Source: JBBRVP01 sp038246785
GTDB taxonomy: Bacteria > Actinomycetota > Actinomycetes > Jiangellales > Jiangellaceae
Reading direction: 5' to 3'
Length of the DNA: 64,000 bases
Assembly (NCBI GenBank): GCA_038246785.1
Contig: JBBRVP010000010.1
Span: 24,474-88,473 of the forward strand
The position numbers and the translations under genes were made by a program. The notes beneath the pieces are model-generated. The model did not search any database. It saw only the letters and a list, made by a program, of their open reading frames with translations, and was not told where the DNA came from. Below, piece by piece: positions 45,424 through 54,504 of this stretch; positions within the stretch are counted from its first letter, which is position 1; the number at the start of each line of letters is the position of its first letter.

Positions 45424-45507
45424 CCGGAACGATGCGGCCGGGGCAGGGCCGCCGGACCGCTGCCGCCGGGACAATGTCGCCGGAACGATGTCGCCGGGAC
45501 AATGTCG
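45424..45507. repeat. Six 14-bp tandem repeats abutting the menA start codon
   Basis: Six units of exactly 14 bp (types CCGGGACAATGTCG and CCGGAACGATGTCG; the first three are more diverged) end 2 bp before the menA GTG. The last three units are nearly identical. Each of the last units contains an ATG in a frame other than menA. The array replaces any normal Shine-Dalgarno sequence. It fills most of the menE-menA gap. Confidence 0.9.
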
Positions 45508-45509
45508 CC

Positions 45510-46379
45510 GTGGCGAGCCTCGGGCAGTGGGTGGAGGGCGCCCGGCCGCGTACCCTTCCCGCCGCCGTCTCGCCGGTGGTCGTCGGCACGGGGGCGGCGG
45601 CCGCGCTCGGGGCCGCCGACGCGGTGCGGGCCCTGCTCTGCCTGCTCGTGGCGCTCGCGCTGCAGGTGGGAGTCAACTACGCGAACGACTACAGCGACGG
45701 CGTACGCGGCACCGACCGCGCCCGCGTAGGCCCGCTTCGGCTCGTCGGGTCCGGAGCCGCCTCGCCGGCGGCGGTCCGGGCGGCGGCGTTCGGCTGCTTC
45801 GCCGCGGCGGCTGCCGGCGGGCTGCTGCTGGCCGCACTCGCCGCAGCCTGGTGGCTCCTGCTGGTCGGAGCCGCCTCGATCGCGGCGGCATGGACCTACA
45901 CCGGCGGCCGCCGGCCCTACGGCTATCGCGCCCTCGGCGAGGTCGGCGTCTTCGTCTTCTTCGGCCTCGTGGCGGTGCTGGGAACGACCTACGTCCAGGC
46001 CGGCCGCGTCTCGTGGGCCGCTGCCGCCGGCGCCGTCGGGGTCGGCGCCTACGCCTGCGCGATCCTCGTCGCCAACAACCTGCGCGACATCCCGACGGAC
46101 CTGGCCGAGGGCAAGCGGACGCTGGCCGTGGCGCTCGGTGACGGCCCCAGCCGCCGGCTGTGGGCCGGGCTGCTGCTGCTCGCGCACGTGCTCGGCGTGC
46201 TGTGCGCCCTCGGCTCGCCGTGGGCGCTGCTGTCCCTGGCCGGCGTCCCGCTCGCCGTCCGGGCGGCGAGCCGCGTCGCCGGCGGGGCACTCGGCCGGGA
46301 CCTCGTGCCGGTGTTGCGCGACACCGGGCTGGGCGAGCTGGCGTACGCCGTGGGGCTCGGTCTCGGCCTCGCCCTCTGA
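45510..46379 (+). CDS. menA: 1,4-Dihydroxy-2-naphthoate polyprenyltransferase
   Basis: MenA attaches the polyprenyl chain to DHNA in the membrane. The 289-residue product has eight to nine spans and the two Asp-rich motifs of UbiA enzymes: NYANDYSDGVRGTD (about 57-70) and NNLRDIPTDLAEGKRTLAV (about 190-208). GTG 45510 begins the conserved SLGQWVEGARPRTLPAAVSP. No ribosome site is seen; the 14-bp repeats lie directly upstream. It is the last men gene of the plus-strand pair menE-menA. Confidence 0.94.
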   Translation: MASLGQWVEGARPRTLPAAVSPVVVGTGAAAALGAADAVRALLCLLVALALQVGVNYANDYSDGVRGTDRARVGPLRLVGSGAASPAAVRAAAFGCFAAAAAGGLLLAALAAAWWLLLVGAASIAAAWTYTGGRRPYGYRALGEVGVFVFFGLVAVLGTTYVQAGRVSWAAAAGAVGVGAYACAILVANNLRDIPTDLAEGKRTLAVALGDGPSRRLWAGLLLLAHVLGVLCALGSPWALLSLAGVPLAVRAASRVAGGALGRDLVPVLRDTGLGELAYAVGLGLGLAL

Positions 46380-46470
46380 TCTTCGTGCACGTCGCGGCCC
46401 CACCCGCGCGGCCACCACACGCCCCACCCGACCTGCCAGCCGACGTAACCCCCGAACCCCCACCCCCCTC

Positions 46471-46531
46471 GTTGATCAAGGAGAAGACCACCTCTGGGCT
46501 CGCTCGAGAGGTGGTCTTCTCCTTGATCAAC
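46471..46531. terminator. Bidirectional hairpin with perfect 25-bp stem
   Basis: Left arm 46471-46495 (starting GTTGATCAAGGAGAAGACC) is exactly complementary to the right arm 46507-46531, with an 11-nt loop. It lies between convergent menA and the MalY-type gene, whose stop codon (46527-46529) is inside the right arm. C-rich and G-rich flanks replace a T-tract. The outer GTTGATCA recurs in the dual-hairpin repeats at 11276 and 63829. Confidence 0.85.
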
Positions 46532-47696
46532 GGGCGGGGGCCGGGGGGCTCGGCAGTGAGCGGGCCATCCGCGCGACCGCGTCGCGGATGACGTTGGGCC
46601 CGGTCCCGAGGTTCAACCGGGCGAAGCCGCGCCCGGGAGGCCCGAACTCCGGCCCGGGCGAGAGCGCCACCCGGCCGCGCTCCATGAAAACCGCGGCCGG
46701 GTCGTCGCCGAGGCCGAGCCCGCGGCAGTCGAGCCACGCGAGGTACGTCGACGGGGGCGGCGTCCAGCGAACGGCGGGCAGCTGCGCGACGAGCGCGTCC
46801 GCCAGCACCTGCTGGGCCCGGCCGATTCGGGTCAGGGCCGCGTCCAACCAGGGCTCTCCGTCGCGGAAGGCGGCCACGCCGGCCGCGACGCCGAAGACGC
46901 TGGCGCCGTACTCCTCGGGCACGTCGCCCAGCCGGTCCCAGGTCGCCGCGGTGTGGGCAATCAGCAAGGCCGTCTTGAGGCCGGCGACGTTCCAGGCCTT
47001 CGACGCCGACGTCATCGTCACCGCGGTGAGCCCAGGGCGGGACGCGGCGATCGAGCCGAACGGCACGAACTCCACCGACGGCTGCACCAGCAGCCCGTGC
47101 ACCTCGTCGGCGAGGACGGCGGCGCCGTGCCGCTCGGCGAGGTCGGCGAGCGCGCCCAGGTGGTCGCCGGAGTGCACGACGCCGGTGGGGTTGTGCGGGC
47201 TGCACAGCAGCAGCGCCCCGGCCCCCGCCGACAGTGCAGCCTCGACGCCGGCGACGTCGGGTGCCCAGGCGCCGGCGCGCTCGAGGTAGGGCACCTCCAC
47301 GACCCGGCGGCCGCTGTGCCGCACCGCCCACCAGAAGGGCGGGTACGCCGGCGTCTCGATGACCACCGCGTCGCCCGGCGCGGTGAGCACCTCCAGCGCG
47401 GCGATCACCCCGCGGGTCACGTCAGGCATGACCAACACACGCGCCGGTTCGACGGCCAACCCCCAGCGCCGGGCGGCCAGCTCGGCGAAGGCCTCCGGGA
47501 GCTCGCCCGGGTGCCCGTAGCCGGTGTCACTGCGGGCCACCATGTCCGCCAGCACCGCGCGGACCGGCTCGGCCAGCTCGAAGTCGGTCTCGGCGACCCA
47601 CAGCGGGAGCACGTCGGGTGGATAGCCGCGCCACTTGACGCTGCGGCGCCGGCGCAGGGCGGCGAGGTCGACGTCGTCGTCGGAAGGCGTCGGCAC
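46527..47696 (-). CDS. MalY/PatB-type aminotransferase (putative C-S beta-lyase)
   Basis: The 389-residue fold-type I PLP enzyme has the MalY/PatB pattern: RRRRSVKWRGYPPDVLPLWV near the start (here with WVAETDFELAEPV), LLCSPHNPTGVVHSG, LADEVHGLLV and the PLP-lysine motif MTSASKAWNVAGLKTAL (about 230). Family members cleave cystathionine and related thioethers; some are regulators. It starts with GTG 12 bp downstream of the GGDEF gene. Substrate unproven. Confidence 0.88.
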   Translation of the reverse strand: MPTPSDDDVDLAALRRRRSVKWRGYPPDVLPLWVAETDFELAEPVRAVLADMVARSDTGYGHPGELPEAFAELAARRWGLAVEPARVLVMPDVTRGVIAALEVLTAPGDAVVIETPAYPPFWWAVRHSGRRVVEVPYLERAGAWAPDVAGVEAALSAGAGALLLCSPHNPTGVVHSGDHLGALADLAERHGAAVLADEVHGLLVQPSVEFVPFGSIAASRPGLTAVTMTSASKAWNVAGLKTALLIAHTAATWDRLGDVPEEYGASVFGVAAGVAAFRDGEPWLDAALTRIGRAQQVLADALVAQLPAVRWTPPPSTYLAWLDCRGLGLGDDPAAVFMERGRVALSPGPEFGPPGRGFARLNLGTGPNVIRDAVARMARSLPSPPAPAR

Positions 47697-47707
47697 GGCG
47701 GGAGACG

Positions 47708-49378
47708 CTACCGGCGGTCCGCAGCCCCGCCGGCGCCGCCGGCTCCGGCAGCCGGGAGCACCGCCAGCGCCATGATCCCGGGGAGGACAAGGTCGAGTCC
47801 GGCGGCGCCCGGGCCGAGCTCGTCGAGGTAGAGCTCGAGCAGCCATCGCGTGCCGGACGGCCCGGGTACGCCGGCGCCCACCACCGCGGCGTACCCCAGG
47901 CTCGCCAGCACCGCCAGCTCCGCCGGGTCGGCGTCGACCTGCTCCCGGTGCACCGCGAAGCCCGCTCCGGTGAGAGCGGCCCGGGTGAGGCGGTAGTCGG
48001 CCAGCGGCCACTCCGCACCTTCTGGGTCGACGGTGTCCGCATCGGGTTCCAGGCCCAGGGCGAGGCCCTCCACCGTGACCAGCACGTCTGAGCCGGGGGG
48101 CGCGGCGGACAGGTACCAGGCGGCGGCGCCCACGGCGTGGGCGACCGCCCGCGCGGCCGCGCGCAGCCGCACGCGCTCCAGGGCGTCGGCGCTCGCGGCC
48201 GAGCCGGTCTCGGCGAGCGCCGCAGCCGCCGCCGCCACTGCCGCGAGCGCGTCGTGCAGCATCGGCGGCCGCCGGCGCGAGACCCGGCCCGGACCGTCGC
48301 CGTCGACCGGGTCAGCGCCGACCACCGGCCGCCCCGCGACGACCGGGCCGACGGCCATCGTGCGCTTCGCGAGGTACTGCGCCGCGTCGGCCAGCCGCAA
48401 CAACCGGCGGGGAGTGTCGACCAACCCGGAGCCAGGGCTGTCGGTGGCCGCCACGCCGACGGCGACCGGGACCTCCCCCGGCCAGCGCGGGGCCGCGGCG
48501 CAGATCAGCTCGGCCAGCCTGGTCGCCGCCAGGTGCCCCACCGGCGCCACCAGGCAGAACTCGTCGCCGCCGATGCGGGCCGCGTGCGCGCCGGGGTGCT
48601 GCGCAGCGGCCGACGCCACCGCCCGCCCCACCCGGCGCAGGACATCGTCGCCAGCGGCGTGCCCGTTGGCGTCGTTGACCTGCTTGAGGTCGTTGACGTC
48701 GCAGAGCACCACGGAGACGGGGACGCCGGCGCCGCGGTGCTGGTCGAACGCCGCGTCCAGCGCGGCGTCGACGGCCCGGCGGTTGCCCAGCCCGGTGAGG
48801 GGGTCCTGAAGCGCGAGGCGGGCGACCTCCTCGGCCCGGTGCGCCTGGGCGAAGGCGAGGGCCACGAAGCCGGCCACCGCCTCGGCGTACTCCAGGTCGG
48901 CCATGGTGAACGGTGGGTCCTCGGCCCGCCGCGTTGCCGCGAGCTCGCCCCAGGGTTGGCCGGCGTAGAGGATCGCGACGTTGAGGCTCGTGCGCTTGCC
49001 GCTCATCCGCAGGATGTGCGCCTCGGACTCCGGGCAGTCCGGGTCGTCGAGGTCGTAGACGGCGGCCGGTCGATTCAGCGGGTCGCGGAGCACCTCGACC
49101 TCGCTGGACGGGTAGGTCTCGTCGAGCGGTCGGCGCCGCTCCCACGGCGCGAGGTCGCCGACGTTGAGCAGCGTGCGGAGCAGCCCGCGTTCGGCCTCCA
49201 GGCGGCTGATCGACACCGAGGCGGCGGGCAGGGCCTGGAGGATCTCCTCGGCGACGGACTCGGCGAGGTCGACCGGGGAGCGGGCGGCGTTCATCGCCCG
49301 ACCGAGGGCGATCACGCTCTCCAGGCGGCCGCTGCGTGTGGCCAGACGAGCCACCGGTCCACCACCGCCGATGCTCAC
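47708..49378 (-). CDS. GAF-GGDEF-GAF protein, probable diguanylate cyclase
   Basis: The 556-residue soluble protein has an N-terminal GAF-like domain (about 20-180), a GGDEF domain (about 187-345) with DPLTGLGNRR at 192-201 and an intact GGDEF at 270-274, and a C-terminal region (about 395-545) that looks like a second, diverged GAF domain (WPLADYRLTR, RWLLELYLDELG). The motif supports c-di-GMP synthesis from GTP. The RxxD inhibitory site before GGDEF is absent (HPGA), so product inhibition is not expected. The start (GTG 49378) is uncertain by some codons. Confidence 0.85.
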   Translation of the reverse strand: MSIGGGGPVARLATRSGRLESVIALGRAMNAARSPVDLAESVAEEILQALPAASVSISRLEAERGLLRTLLNVGDLAPWERRRPLDETYPSSEVEVLRDPLNRPAAVYDLDDPDCPESEAHILRMSGKRTSLNVAILYAGQPWGELAATRRAEDPPFTMADLEYAEAVAGFVALAFAQAHRAEEVARLALQDPLTGLGNRRAVDAALDAAFDQHRGAGVPVSVVLCDVNDLKQVNDANGHAAGDDVLRRVGRAVASAAAQHPGAHAARIGGDEFCLVAPVGHLAATRLAELICAAAPRWPGEVPVAVGVAATDSPGSGLVDTPRRLLRLADAAQYLAKRTMAVGPVVAGRPVVGADPVDGDGPGRVSRRRPPMLHDALAAVAAAAAALAETGSAASADALERVRLRAAARAVAHAVGAAAWYLSAAPPGSDVLVTVEGLALGLEPDADTVDPEGAEWPLADYRLTRAALTGAGFAVHREQVDADPAELAVLASLGYAAVVGAGVPGPSGTRWLLELYLDELGPGAAGLDLVLPGIMALAVLPAAGAGGAGGAADRR

Positions 49379-49525
49379 GGATGCCCGGATCCCGACAACG
49401 TCGCCTCGCGGGCACCCGCCGGGTGCCTGGTCACGACGGGGGCCGGCTGCGGCCCCGGTGCCCAGAGTACGCGGTCGGTGGCTGTACGGGGTGTTCGCGC
49501 TGCGCCGCAAGCCTCGGGCGCGGGC

Positions 49526-49852
49526 TCAGCCGGCCGGTGTGGAAGGCGGGCGGGCGGCCCCGCCGTCGGGCTCGTCGGGGCCGGCCGCCCCGTCGGGCGC
49601 GCTCGTGCCCGGCTGACCACCGTCCTGGGGTTCTGGCCCGTGCGGCGAGCGCGGCTGCTGCTGCCGGGCGACGATCGCCCGCGAGACCTCATCGCGCGGG
49701 CGCCGGAGCACCACGAGGCTGACCAGCCCGCTGCCCAGCACGGCGACGGCGAGCAGGAGCAGCCCGCGCATGCCCGCGAGGGCGAGCAGCGCCGTGACGG
49801 CGATGAACAGGAGCAACCGCAGGATGGTGTAGCGCAGGAAGGGGGTGAGCAT
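49526..49852 (-). CDS. DUF4229 membrane protein
   Basis: The 108-residue protein begins MLTPFLRYTILRLLLFIAV and has two membrane segments (about 5-27 and 29-50), then VVLRRPRDEVSRAIVARQQ and a disordered Pro/Gly/Asp tail of about 45 residues. This is the DUF4229 pattern, a family of unknown function repeatedly found near men genes in actinobacteria. About 150 bp separate it from the GGDEF gene; that gap holds a short GC hairpin (GGCACCCGCCGGGTGCC) near 49413 and no gene. Confidence 0.85.
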   Translation of the reverse strand: MLTPFLRYTILRLLLFIAVTALLALAGMRGLLLLAVAVLGSGLVSLVVLRRPRDEVSRAIVARQQQPRSPHGPEPQDGGQPGTSAPDGAAGPDEPDGGAARPPSTPAG

Positions 49853-49878
49853 GACGCGGCCAGCCTACGGTCGCGGAC

Positions 49879-50829
49879 TCAGCCGGCGGCCAGCACGTCG
49901 CGGAGGAGGGCCGGCTCGACGTTGCCGCCGGTGACGACGGCGACGGTCGGCCCGCGGGCGAGGACCGCCCCGCTGCGCAGGGCAGCCACGGCCACCGCGC
50001 CCGACGGCTCGGCGACGAGCCGCGAACCCAGGGCAAGCACCCGCATGCCGTCGCGGATCGCCGCCTCGGACACAGTGACGACGTCGTCGACGAGTTGGTG
50101 GACGTGGGCCCAGGTCAGCTCGGACACGGCCGGCACGCGCAGGCCGTCGGCCAGGGTGCGAGCGGTCCGCGCCGGGTCCCACTGGACGCGATGGCCGCCG
50201 GCGAACCCTTCGGCGAGGTCGCCGGCCAGCTCGGGCTCGACGCCCACGACCCGGGCCGCCGGCACGAGGGCGCGGACCGCGACGGCGATCCCGCTCAGCA
50301 GGCCCGCCCCCCCGACCGGCACGACCACGGTCGCGAGATCGGGGAGATCGTCGACGATCTCCAGCCCGACCGTGCCCTGCCCGGCGACGACCTCCCGGGC
50401 GTCGAACGGCGGCACGAGGACCAGCCCGCGCTCGTCGCGCAGCCGCTCGGCGGTCCTCAGCCGGTGCGCCGCCGCGACGACGACGACCTCGGCCCCGAGC
50501 CGCCGCATGGCTGCAAGCTTCACCTGCGGCGTGTCTTCGGGGGCGACCACAACGGCTGGGACACCGTAGCGGGCGGCGGCCCGGGCCAGTGCCTGGCCGT
50601 GGTTGCCGCTGGAGTGCGTCACTACGCCGCGCCCACGCCGCGCCGGGTCGAGGGCGCCCACGGCCGCGGTCGCCCCGCGGACCTTGAACGAGCCGGTCGG
50701 CTGCAGGTTCTCCGGTTTCAGCCACAGCTCGCCCGACCACGCCGCGGGCAGCAGCGGAGTGCGCACGACCTGCCCGGCGATGAGCCCGGCCGCGGCGCGT
50801 ACGTCGGCGAGCCCGACCAGGCCGGTCAC
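49879..50829 (-). CDS. Threonine/serine dehydratase
   Basis: The 316-residue fold-type II PLP enzyme has the lysine motif NLQPTGSFKVRGA (about 44-56), SSGNHGQALARAAARYGVPA and the phosphate-binding VPVGGAGLLSGIAV (about 170). It resembles catabolic threonine ammonia-lyase without the ACT regulatory domain. Its GTG overlaps the stop of an Lrp/AsnC gene, so an amino-acid-responsive regulator and a dehydratase are coupled. Serine, threonine or another hydroxy-amino acid could be the substrate. Confidence 0.88.
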   Translation of the reverse strand: MTGLVGLADVRAAAGLIAGQVVRTPLLPAAWSGELWLKPENLQPTGSFKVRGATAAVGALDPARRGRGVVTHSSGNHGQALARAAARYGVPAVVVAPEDTPQVKLAAMRRLGAEVVVVAAAHRLRTAERLRDERGLVLVPPFDAREVVAGQGTVGLEIVDDLPDLATVVVPVGGAGLLSGIAVAVRALVPAARVVGVEPELAGDLAEGFAGGHRVQWDPARTARTLADGLRVPAVSELTWAHVHQLVDDVVTVSEAAIRDGMRVLALGSRLVAEPSGAVAVAALRSGAVLARGPTVAVVTGGNVEPALLRDVLAAG

Positions 50830-51323
50830 CTGGCCCCCTCCGGGCCGGCCGTCGGCGCGGAGGGGGCCACGGCCTCGTCGGCCGGCGGCGACGCGGCGAG
50901 TCGTCCGTCCCACAGGGTCTTGAGCACGACGGAGGTGCGGCAGGCCCCCTCGACCCGGGACAGGCGGCCCAGGACGCGCTCGAGCTGATGCACGTCGCCG
51001 GCGCGGACCTTGACCATGAACGCTTCCTCGCCGGCGATGAACCAGCAGTCTTCGATCTCGCAGCCGTCGGCGCGCCGGCGCCCGACGTTCTCGTGCCATG
51101 CAGAGTCGGACAGCAGGACGCCGGTGAGGGCGGTGACCCCGAGTCCGAGCGCAGCCGGCGGCACAACGGCCGCGAACCCGGTGATCGTCCCATGCTCCGC
51201 GAGCCGGCGAAGGCGCTCCTGCACAGACGGCCCGGACAGCCCGACCTGACGGCCCGGCTCGGCAAAGGAGGCCCGGCCGTCGCGTAGCAGGGTCTCGACG
51301 AGTCGGCGGTCGATGGCGTCCAT
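50826..51323 (-). CDS. Lrp/AsnC-family transcriptional regulator
   Basis: The 165-residue protein has an N-terminal winged helix (MDAIDRRLVETLLRDGRASF, helix-turn-helix about 20-45, GLSGPSVQERLRRL) and a C-terminal RAM/ligand domain (VTALTGVLLSDSA, FMVKVRAGDVHQLERVL). A short Ala/Pro tail follows. I start at ATG 51323; a GTG-type upstream extension of 13 codons is Arg-rich and unconserved. It is translationally coupled to the dehydratase and probably controls it. Confidence 0.9.
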   Translation of the reverse strand: MDAIDRRLVETLLRDGRASFAEPGRQVGLSGPSVQERLRRLAEHGTITGFAAVVPPAALGLGVTALTGVLLSDSAWHENVGRRRADGCEIEDCWFIAGEEAFMVKVRAGDVHQLERVLGRLSRVEGACRTSVVLKTLWDGRLAASPPADEAVAPSAPTAGPEGAR

Positions 51324-51518
51324 GCCGCCATCCTGCCGACTGAGCCGGCTCCGCCGCCGCACCTCCTAACGCCTCGGGCACGCTGCGTCTGCGAACGACG
51401 CGCCCGCGCTCCCTCCGCCCCCCGGCGGCGCCTCGCGGGCGCTGCACCGGGGCCGGGACGCGTCTACGCTGGCTGCCTGGCGTCGTACCATCACAGGGCA
51501 CCGGAAAGGAGAGCGCAG

Positions 51519-51875
51519 GTGCGCTACCTTCCGTTCCTGCTGGTCCTCGCGCTCACCCTCTACGCCCTCGTCGACTGCCTGCAGACCCCCGCCGCCGACG
51601 CACGCCGGATGCCCAAGGGCGCCTGGCTGCTGCTCGTGGTTCTGGTGCCGCTGGTGGGCGCCGCAACGTGGCTGCTCGCCGGACGCCCAGCGCGCGGCAC
51701 GCCTCCGCTGCGCCGAGGCGGCCCGTCCCCGCTCGCTCCCGACGACGATCCGGACTTCCTCCGCCAGCTCGACCGGATCGACCGCGAGCACGAGGAGTTG
51801 CTGCAGCGCTGGGAGGACGAGCTGCGCCGGCGCGATCGTGACCCCGGCGAGGACGACCGGCCACCAACATCCTGA
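51519..51875 (+). CDS. PLDc_N-domain small membrane protein
   Basis: The 118-residue protein has two membrane segments (about 3-21 and 36-54) and the PLDc_N pattern YALVDCLQTPAADARRMPKG followed by WLLLVVLVPLVGAATWLLAG. This domain precedes phospholipase D domains in some proteins, but here stands alone with a charged C-terminus containing a short coiled-coil-like helix (REHEELLQRWEDELRRRDRD). AAGGAGA precedes the ATG; TACCAT about 30 bp upstream may be a -10 box. Function unknown. Confidence 0.85.
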   Translation: MRYLPFLLVLALTLYALVDCLQTPAADARRMPKGAWLLLVVLVPLVGAATWLLAGRPARGTPPLRRGGPSPLAPDDDPDFLRQLDRIDREHEELLQRWEDELRRRDRDPGEDDRPPTS

Positions 51876-51901
51876 TGCGCCGGCAGCGACGGCTCATCGA
51901 C

Positions 51902-52885
51902 TCACAGGCCGCCGTACGAGTGCTCCCCGACGAAGAAGACGTTGACGCCGAAGAAGTTGAACAGCAGCGTCGCGTAGGCCACCAGCGCCAGCAGCGAGGC
52001 CTTGCGCCCCTGCCAACCTGCGGTCGTGCGGGCGTGTAGGTAGGCCGCATAGGCCAGCCAGGTGACCAGCGACCAGACCTCCTTGGGGTCCCATCCCCAG
52101 GCCCGGCCCCACGACTGGCCGGCCCAGATCGCTCCGGCCACGATCGCGAAGGTCCACACCGGGAAGCCGAAGGCCGTGACGCGATAGGCGAGGGCGTCCA
52201 GCCGCGCGGCGGAGGGCATCGTGCGGACGTACCCCCGGTCGGCGACGCCGCGCTGTTCGGCCCGGTCACGGACGATCTGCAGCGCGCTCGTGGCCATTGC
52301 CACGGTGAACACCGCAGCCGAGATCATGGCGGCGAGCACGTGGATGACCAGCCAGTACGACCGCAGGGCCGGCAGCAGCGGCCCGGCCGGGACGTAGAGC
52401 AGCACCACCGCCAGGCCCAGCGTGGTGAGCAGGATGCCGACGAGCCACAGCGCCGTGACGCGCAGCGCGGGGTATCGCCTGTGCAGCAGCAGCCAACCGG
52501 TCCCGGCGAGGAACGAGCCGGTCACGGCGAACTCGTACATGTTGCCCCACGGCGCGCGCTCGGCGGCCATGCCCCGCGTGAGCACGGCCAGTCCGAGCAG
52601 CAGCGTGGCCAGCACGGTGAGCGAGATGCCGATGCGGCCCAGCCGCTCGGCTCGACCGCTGCCCGTGGAGGCGGCCTCGTCGAGGTCCGGCGTCCCGGGC
52701 CGGGACACCTGGTCGGCGGGAGCGTCGGCGACCACTCCGACCGGCACCAGCTCCTCCGCCCGGCGCCCCGCGGCGCTGCGGACGCCGAACGAGGCCTCGG
52801 CGGCGAGGCAGAGCAGGGCCAGCGTGAGGACGGCGATCGCGGCGTAGACGAGGTCGTTGCTCCACAGGGCGTAGGTCTGGGTCAT
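51902..52885 (-). CDS. ccsB: Cytochrome c biogenesis protein CcsB (CcsA-type haem handling)
   Basis: This is the polytopic partner of ResB in the system II pathway that delivers haem across the membrane and attaches it to apocytochrome c. The 327-residue protein has about eight spans and the tryptophan-rich motif WGRAWGWDPKEVWSLVTWL (about 245-263), plus conserved histidines (VIHVLAAMIS; AYLHAR). It overlaps resB by 4 nt and ends the rex-hem-res-ccs gene run. Confidence 0.93.
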   Translation of the reverse strand: MTQTYALWSNDLVYAAIAVLTLALLCLAAEASFGVRSAAGRRAEELVPVGVVADAPADQVSRPGTPDLDEAASTGSGRAERLGRIGISLTVLATLLLGLAVLTRGMAAERAPWGNMYEFAVTGSFLAGTGWLLLHRRYPALRVTALWLVGILLTTLGLAVVLLYVPAGPLLPALRSYWLVIHVLAAMISAAVFTVAMATSALQIVRDRAEQRGVADRGYVRTMPSAARLDALAYRVTAFGFPVWTFAIVAGAIWAGQSWGRAWGWDPKEVWSLVTWLAYAAYLHARTTAGWQGRKASLLALVAYATLLFNFFGVNVFFVGEHSYGGL

Positions 52886-54504
52886 GGGGCCTCGCTCACA
52901 GTGCTCTCACTCCCTGCGCTCTCAGCGGGTGCGGTGCGGGCGGGTGCCGGCTCGCGCACGGCCGGCCCGGCGATTTCGCGGAGCACGGCCTCGACCTCCG
53001 TGGACAGATCGCCTCCGGGGGAGCGGTCAAGGCCGCCGACCTGGACCACGGTACGCCCGGGCTCCTCGGCCAGCACACGGACCCACAGCCTGCGCCGACG
53101 GACGAACATCGACAGGATCAGCCCCGCGACCGCCGCCACCACCCCGCCCAGCGCCCAGCCCTGCGCGACCGGACGCGAGACCTGCAGGTTGACCCAGGTC
53201 GTCAACCGGTCGAACGTGACCGAGCCGCCGCTAGGCAGCCGCGTCGACTCCCCGAGCCCGAGCGCCGCCCGGAACGGCTGGCCGCCGACCCGTTCCTGGA
53301 CCATGCCGGAGGTGTCCAGCCGGAACACCGACTGGGGATCGCCGCCGTCGAGCCCCAGGTCGCCGCGGTACGCGGTGAGGAACAGGGCCGGGTCCAGCGG
53401 GTCCGGCGACACCGATCGAGGGCCGCGCTCGTCGAGGACCGCCGTGGGCAGCAGCAGTCCCTCGATGCCGATGTCCCCGTGCGCGTTGCTGCCGGGCAGC
53501 GGCACCTTGACGACGCCCGACGAGGTGAAGTTCTTGTCCCGCGGCAGGAAGGGCACGGCGTCGGAGAAGACCACCGTGCCGCGTTCGTCGCGCACCGTGA
53601 TGTGCGCGGCGTAGCCGGGGTTGAGGACGTGGACGAGCGTTCCGTCGACGCGCAACGGCGAGTTGACCTCGATCCTGGCCGGCCGCGGCCGTGCCGCGGG
53701 GGAGTCGCGGACGGTGACGTCGGCGACGAAGGCGTCCGGAGTGCCGGTCTGCGGGCCGCTCTGGACGAACCGCATCGTGAACCGGTCGAGCCGCAGCGTG
53801 AACGGCGGCAGTCCGGAGGGATCGAACAGCGAGCCGGCGTCGACGCTGTCGTACTGGATGACGCTGTTGGCGAAGCCGCGGCCCGGCGTGAGCAGCACCG
53901 TCGCGCGGTAGCCCCACAGCGACCCGACCGCGACCGCGACGAGCACGACGACGAGGGAGAGGTGGAACAGCAGGTTGCCGGTCTCGCGCCAGTGCCCGCG
54001 CTCGGCGGCCACCTCGAGGACCCCGGGACGCTCCCGGCGCTCCACCCGGTATCGACCGCGCCGCAGCAGGGACGCGGCGGCCTCCGCCACCTCGACGGCC
54101 GGGTCCGCGCTGGCCCCCACCGCCGACGCCGGCAGCCGGTCGAGCCGCCGCGGCGCGGCCGGCGGGCGGGCGCGGACCGCCGCCCAGTGCCGCCGGGTCC
54201 GCGGCAGGATGCAGCCGACGAGGGAGACGAACAGGAGCAGGTAGATCGCGGCGAACCACGGGGCTGCGTAGACGTCGAAGAGCCCCAGCCGGTCGAGCCA
54301 CGGCGCCGACGCCGGGTGGGCGCGGAAGTAGCCGGTGACCGCCGCCGGGTCCGCACCGCGCTGCGGGAGCATCGAACCGGGCACCGCCCCCACCGCGAGC
54401 AGCAGAAGCAGCAGCAGCGCCACCCGCATCGAGGTCAGCTGCCGCCACGCCCAGCGGGCCATCCCGGCGGCGCCGATCGGCGGGGCCTGCGCCGGGCTGG
54501 TCAT
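52882..54504 (-). CDS. resB: Cytochrome c biogenesis protein ResB
   Basis: ResB with CcsB forms the system II haem-lyase complex. The 540-residue protein has three N-terminal spans ([56 protein letters not shown]), a large extracytoplasmic domain and a final span near residue 455. The start ATG at 54504 overlaps the ccdA stop (ATGA). Pro/Ala-rich sequence ends the protein. Confidence 0.93.
   Translation of the reverse strand: MTSPAQAPPIGAAGMARWAWRQLTSMRVALLLLLLLAVGAVPGSMLPQRGADPAAVTGYFRAHPASAPWLDRLGLFDVYAAPWFAAIYLLLFVSLVGCILPRTRRHWAAVRARPPAAPRRLDRLPASAVGASADPAVEVAEAAASLLRRGRYRVERRERPGVLEVAAERGHWRETGNLLFHLSLVVVLVAVAVGSLWGYRATVLLTPGRGFANSVIQYDSVDAGSLFDPSGLPPFTLRLDRFTMRFVQSGPQTGTPDAFVADVTVRDSPAARPRPARIEVNSPLRVDGTLVHVLNPGYAAHITVRDERGTVVFSDAVPFLPRDKNFTSSGVVKVPLPGSNAHGDIGIEGLLLPTAVLDERGPRSVSPDPLDPALFLTAYRGDLGLDGGDPQSVFRLDTSGMVQERVGGQPFRAALGLGESTRLPSGGSVTFDRLTTWVNLQVSRPVAQGWALGGVVAAVAGLILSMFVRRRRLWVRVLAEEPGRTVVQVGGLDRSPGGDLSTEVEAVLREIAGPAVREPAPARTAPAESAGSESTVSEAP

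Noticed and set aside
45424..45507. CRISPR or transposon-end interpretation of the 14-bp array
   Set aside because: Units are contiguous without spacers and abut a start codon; they fit a simple tandem repeat.
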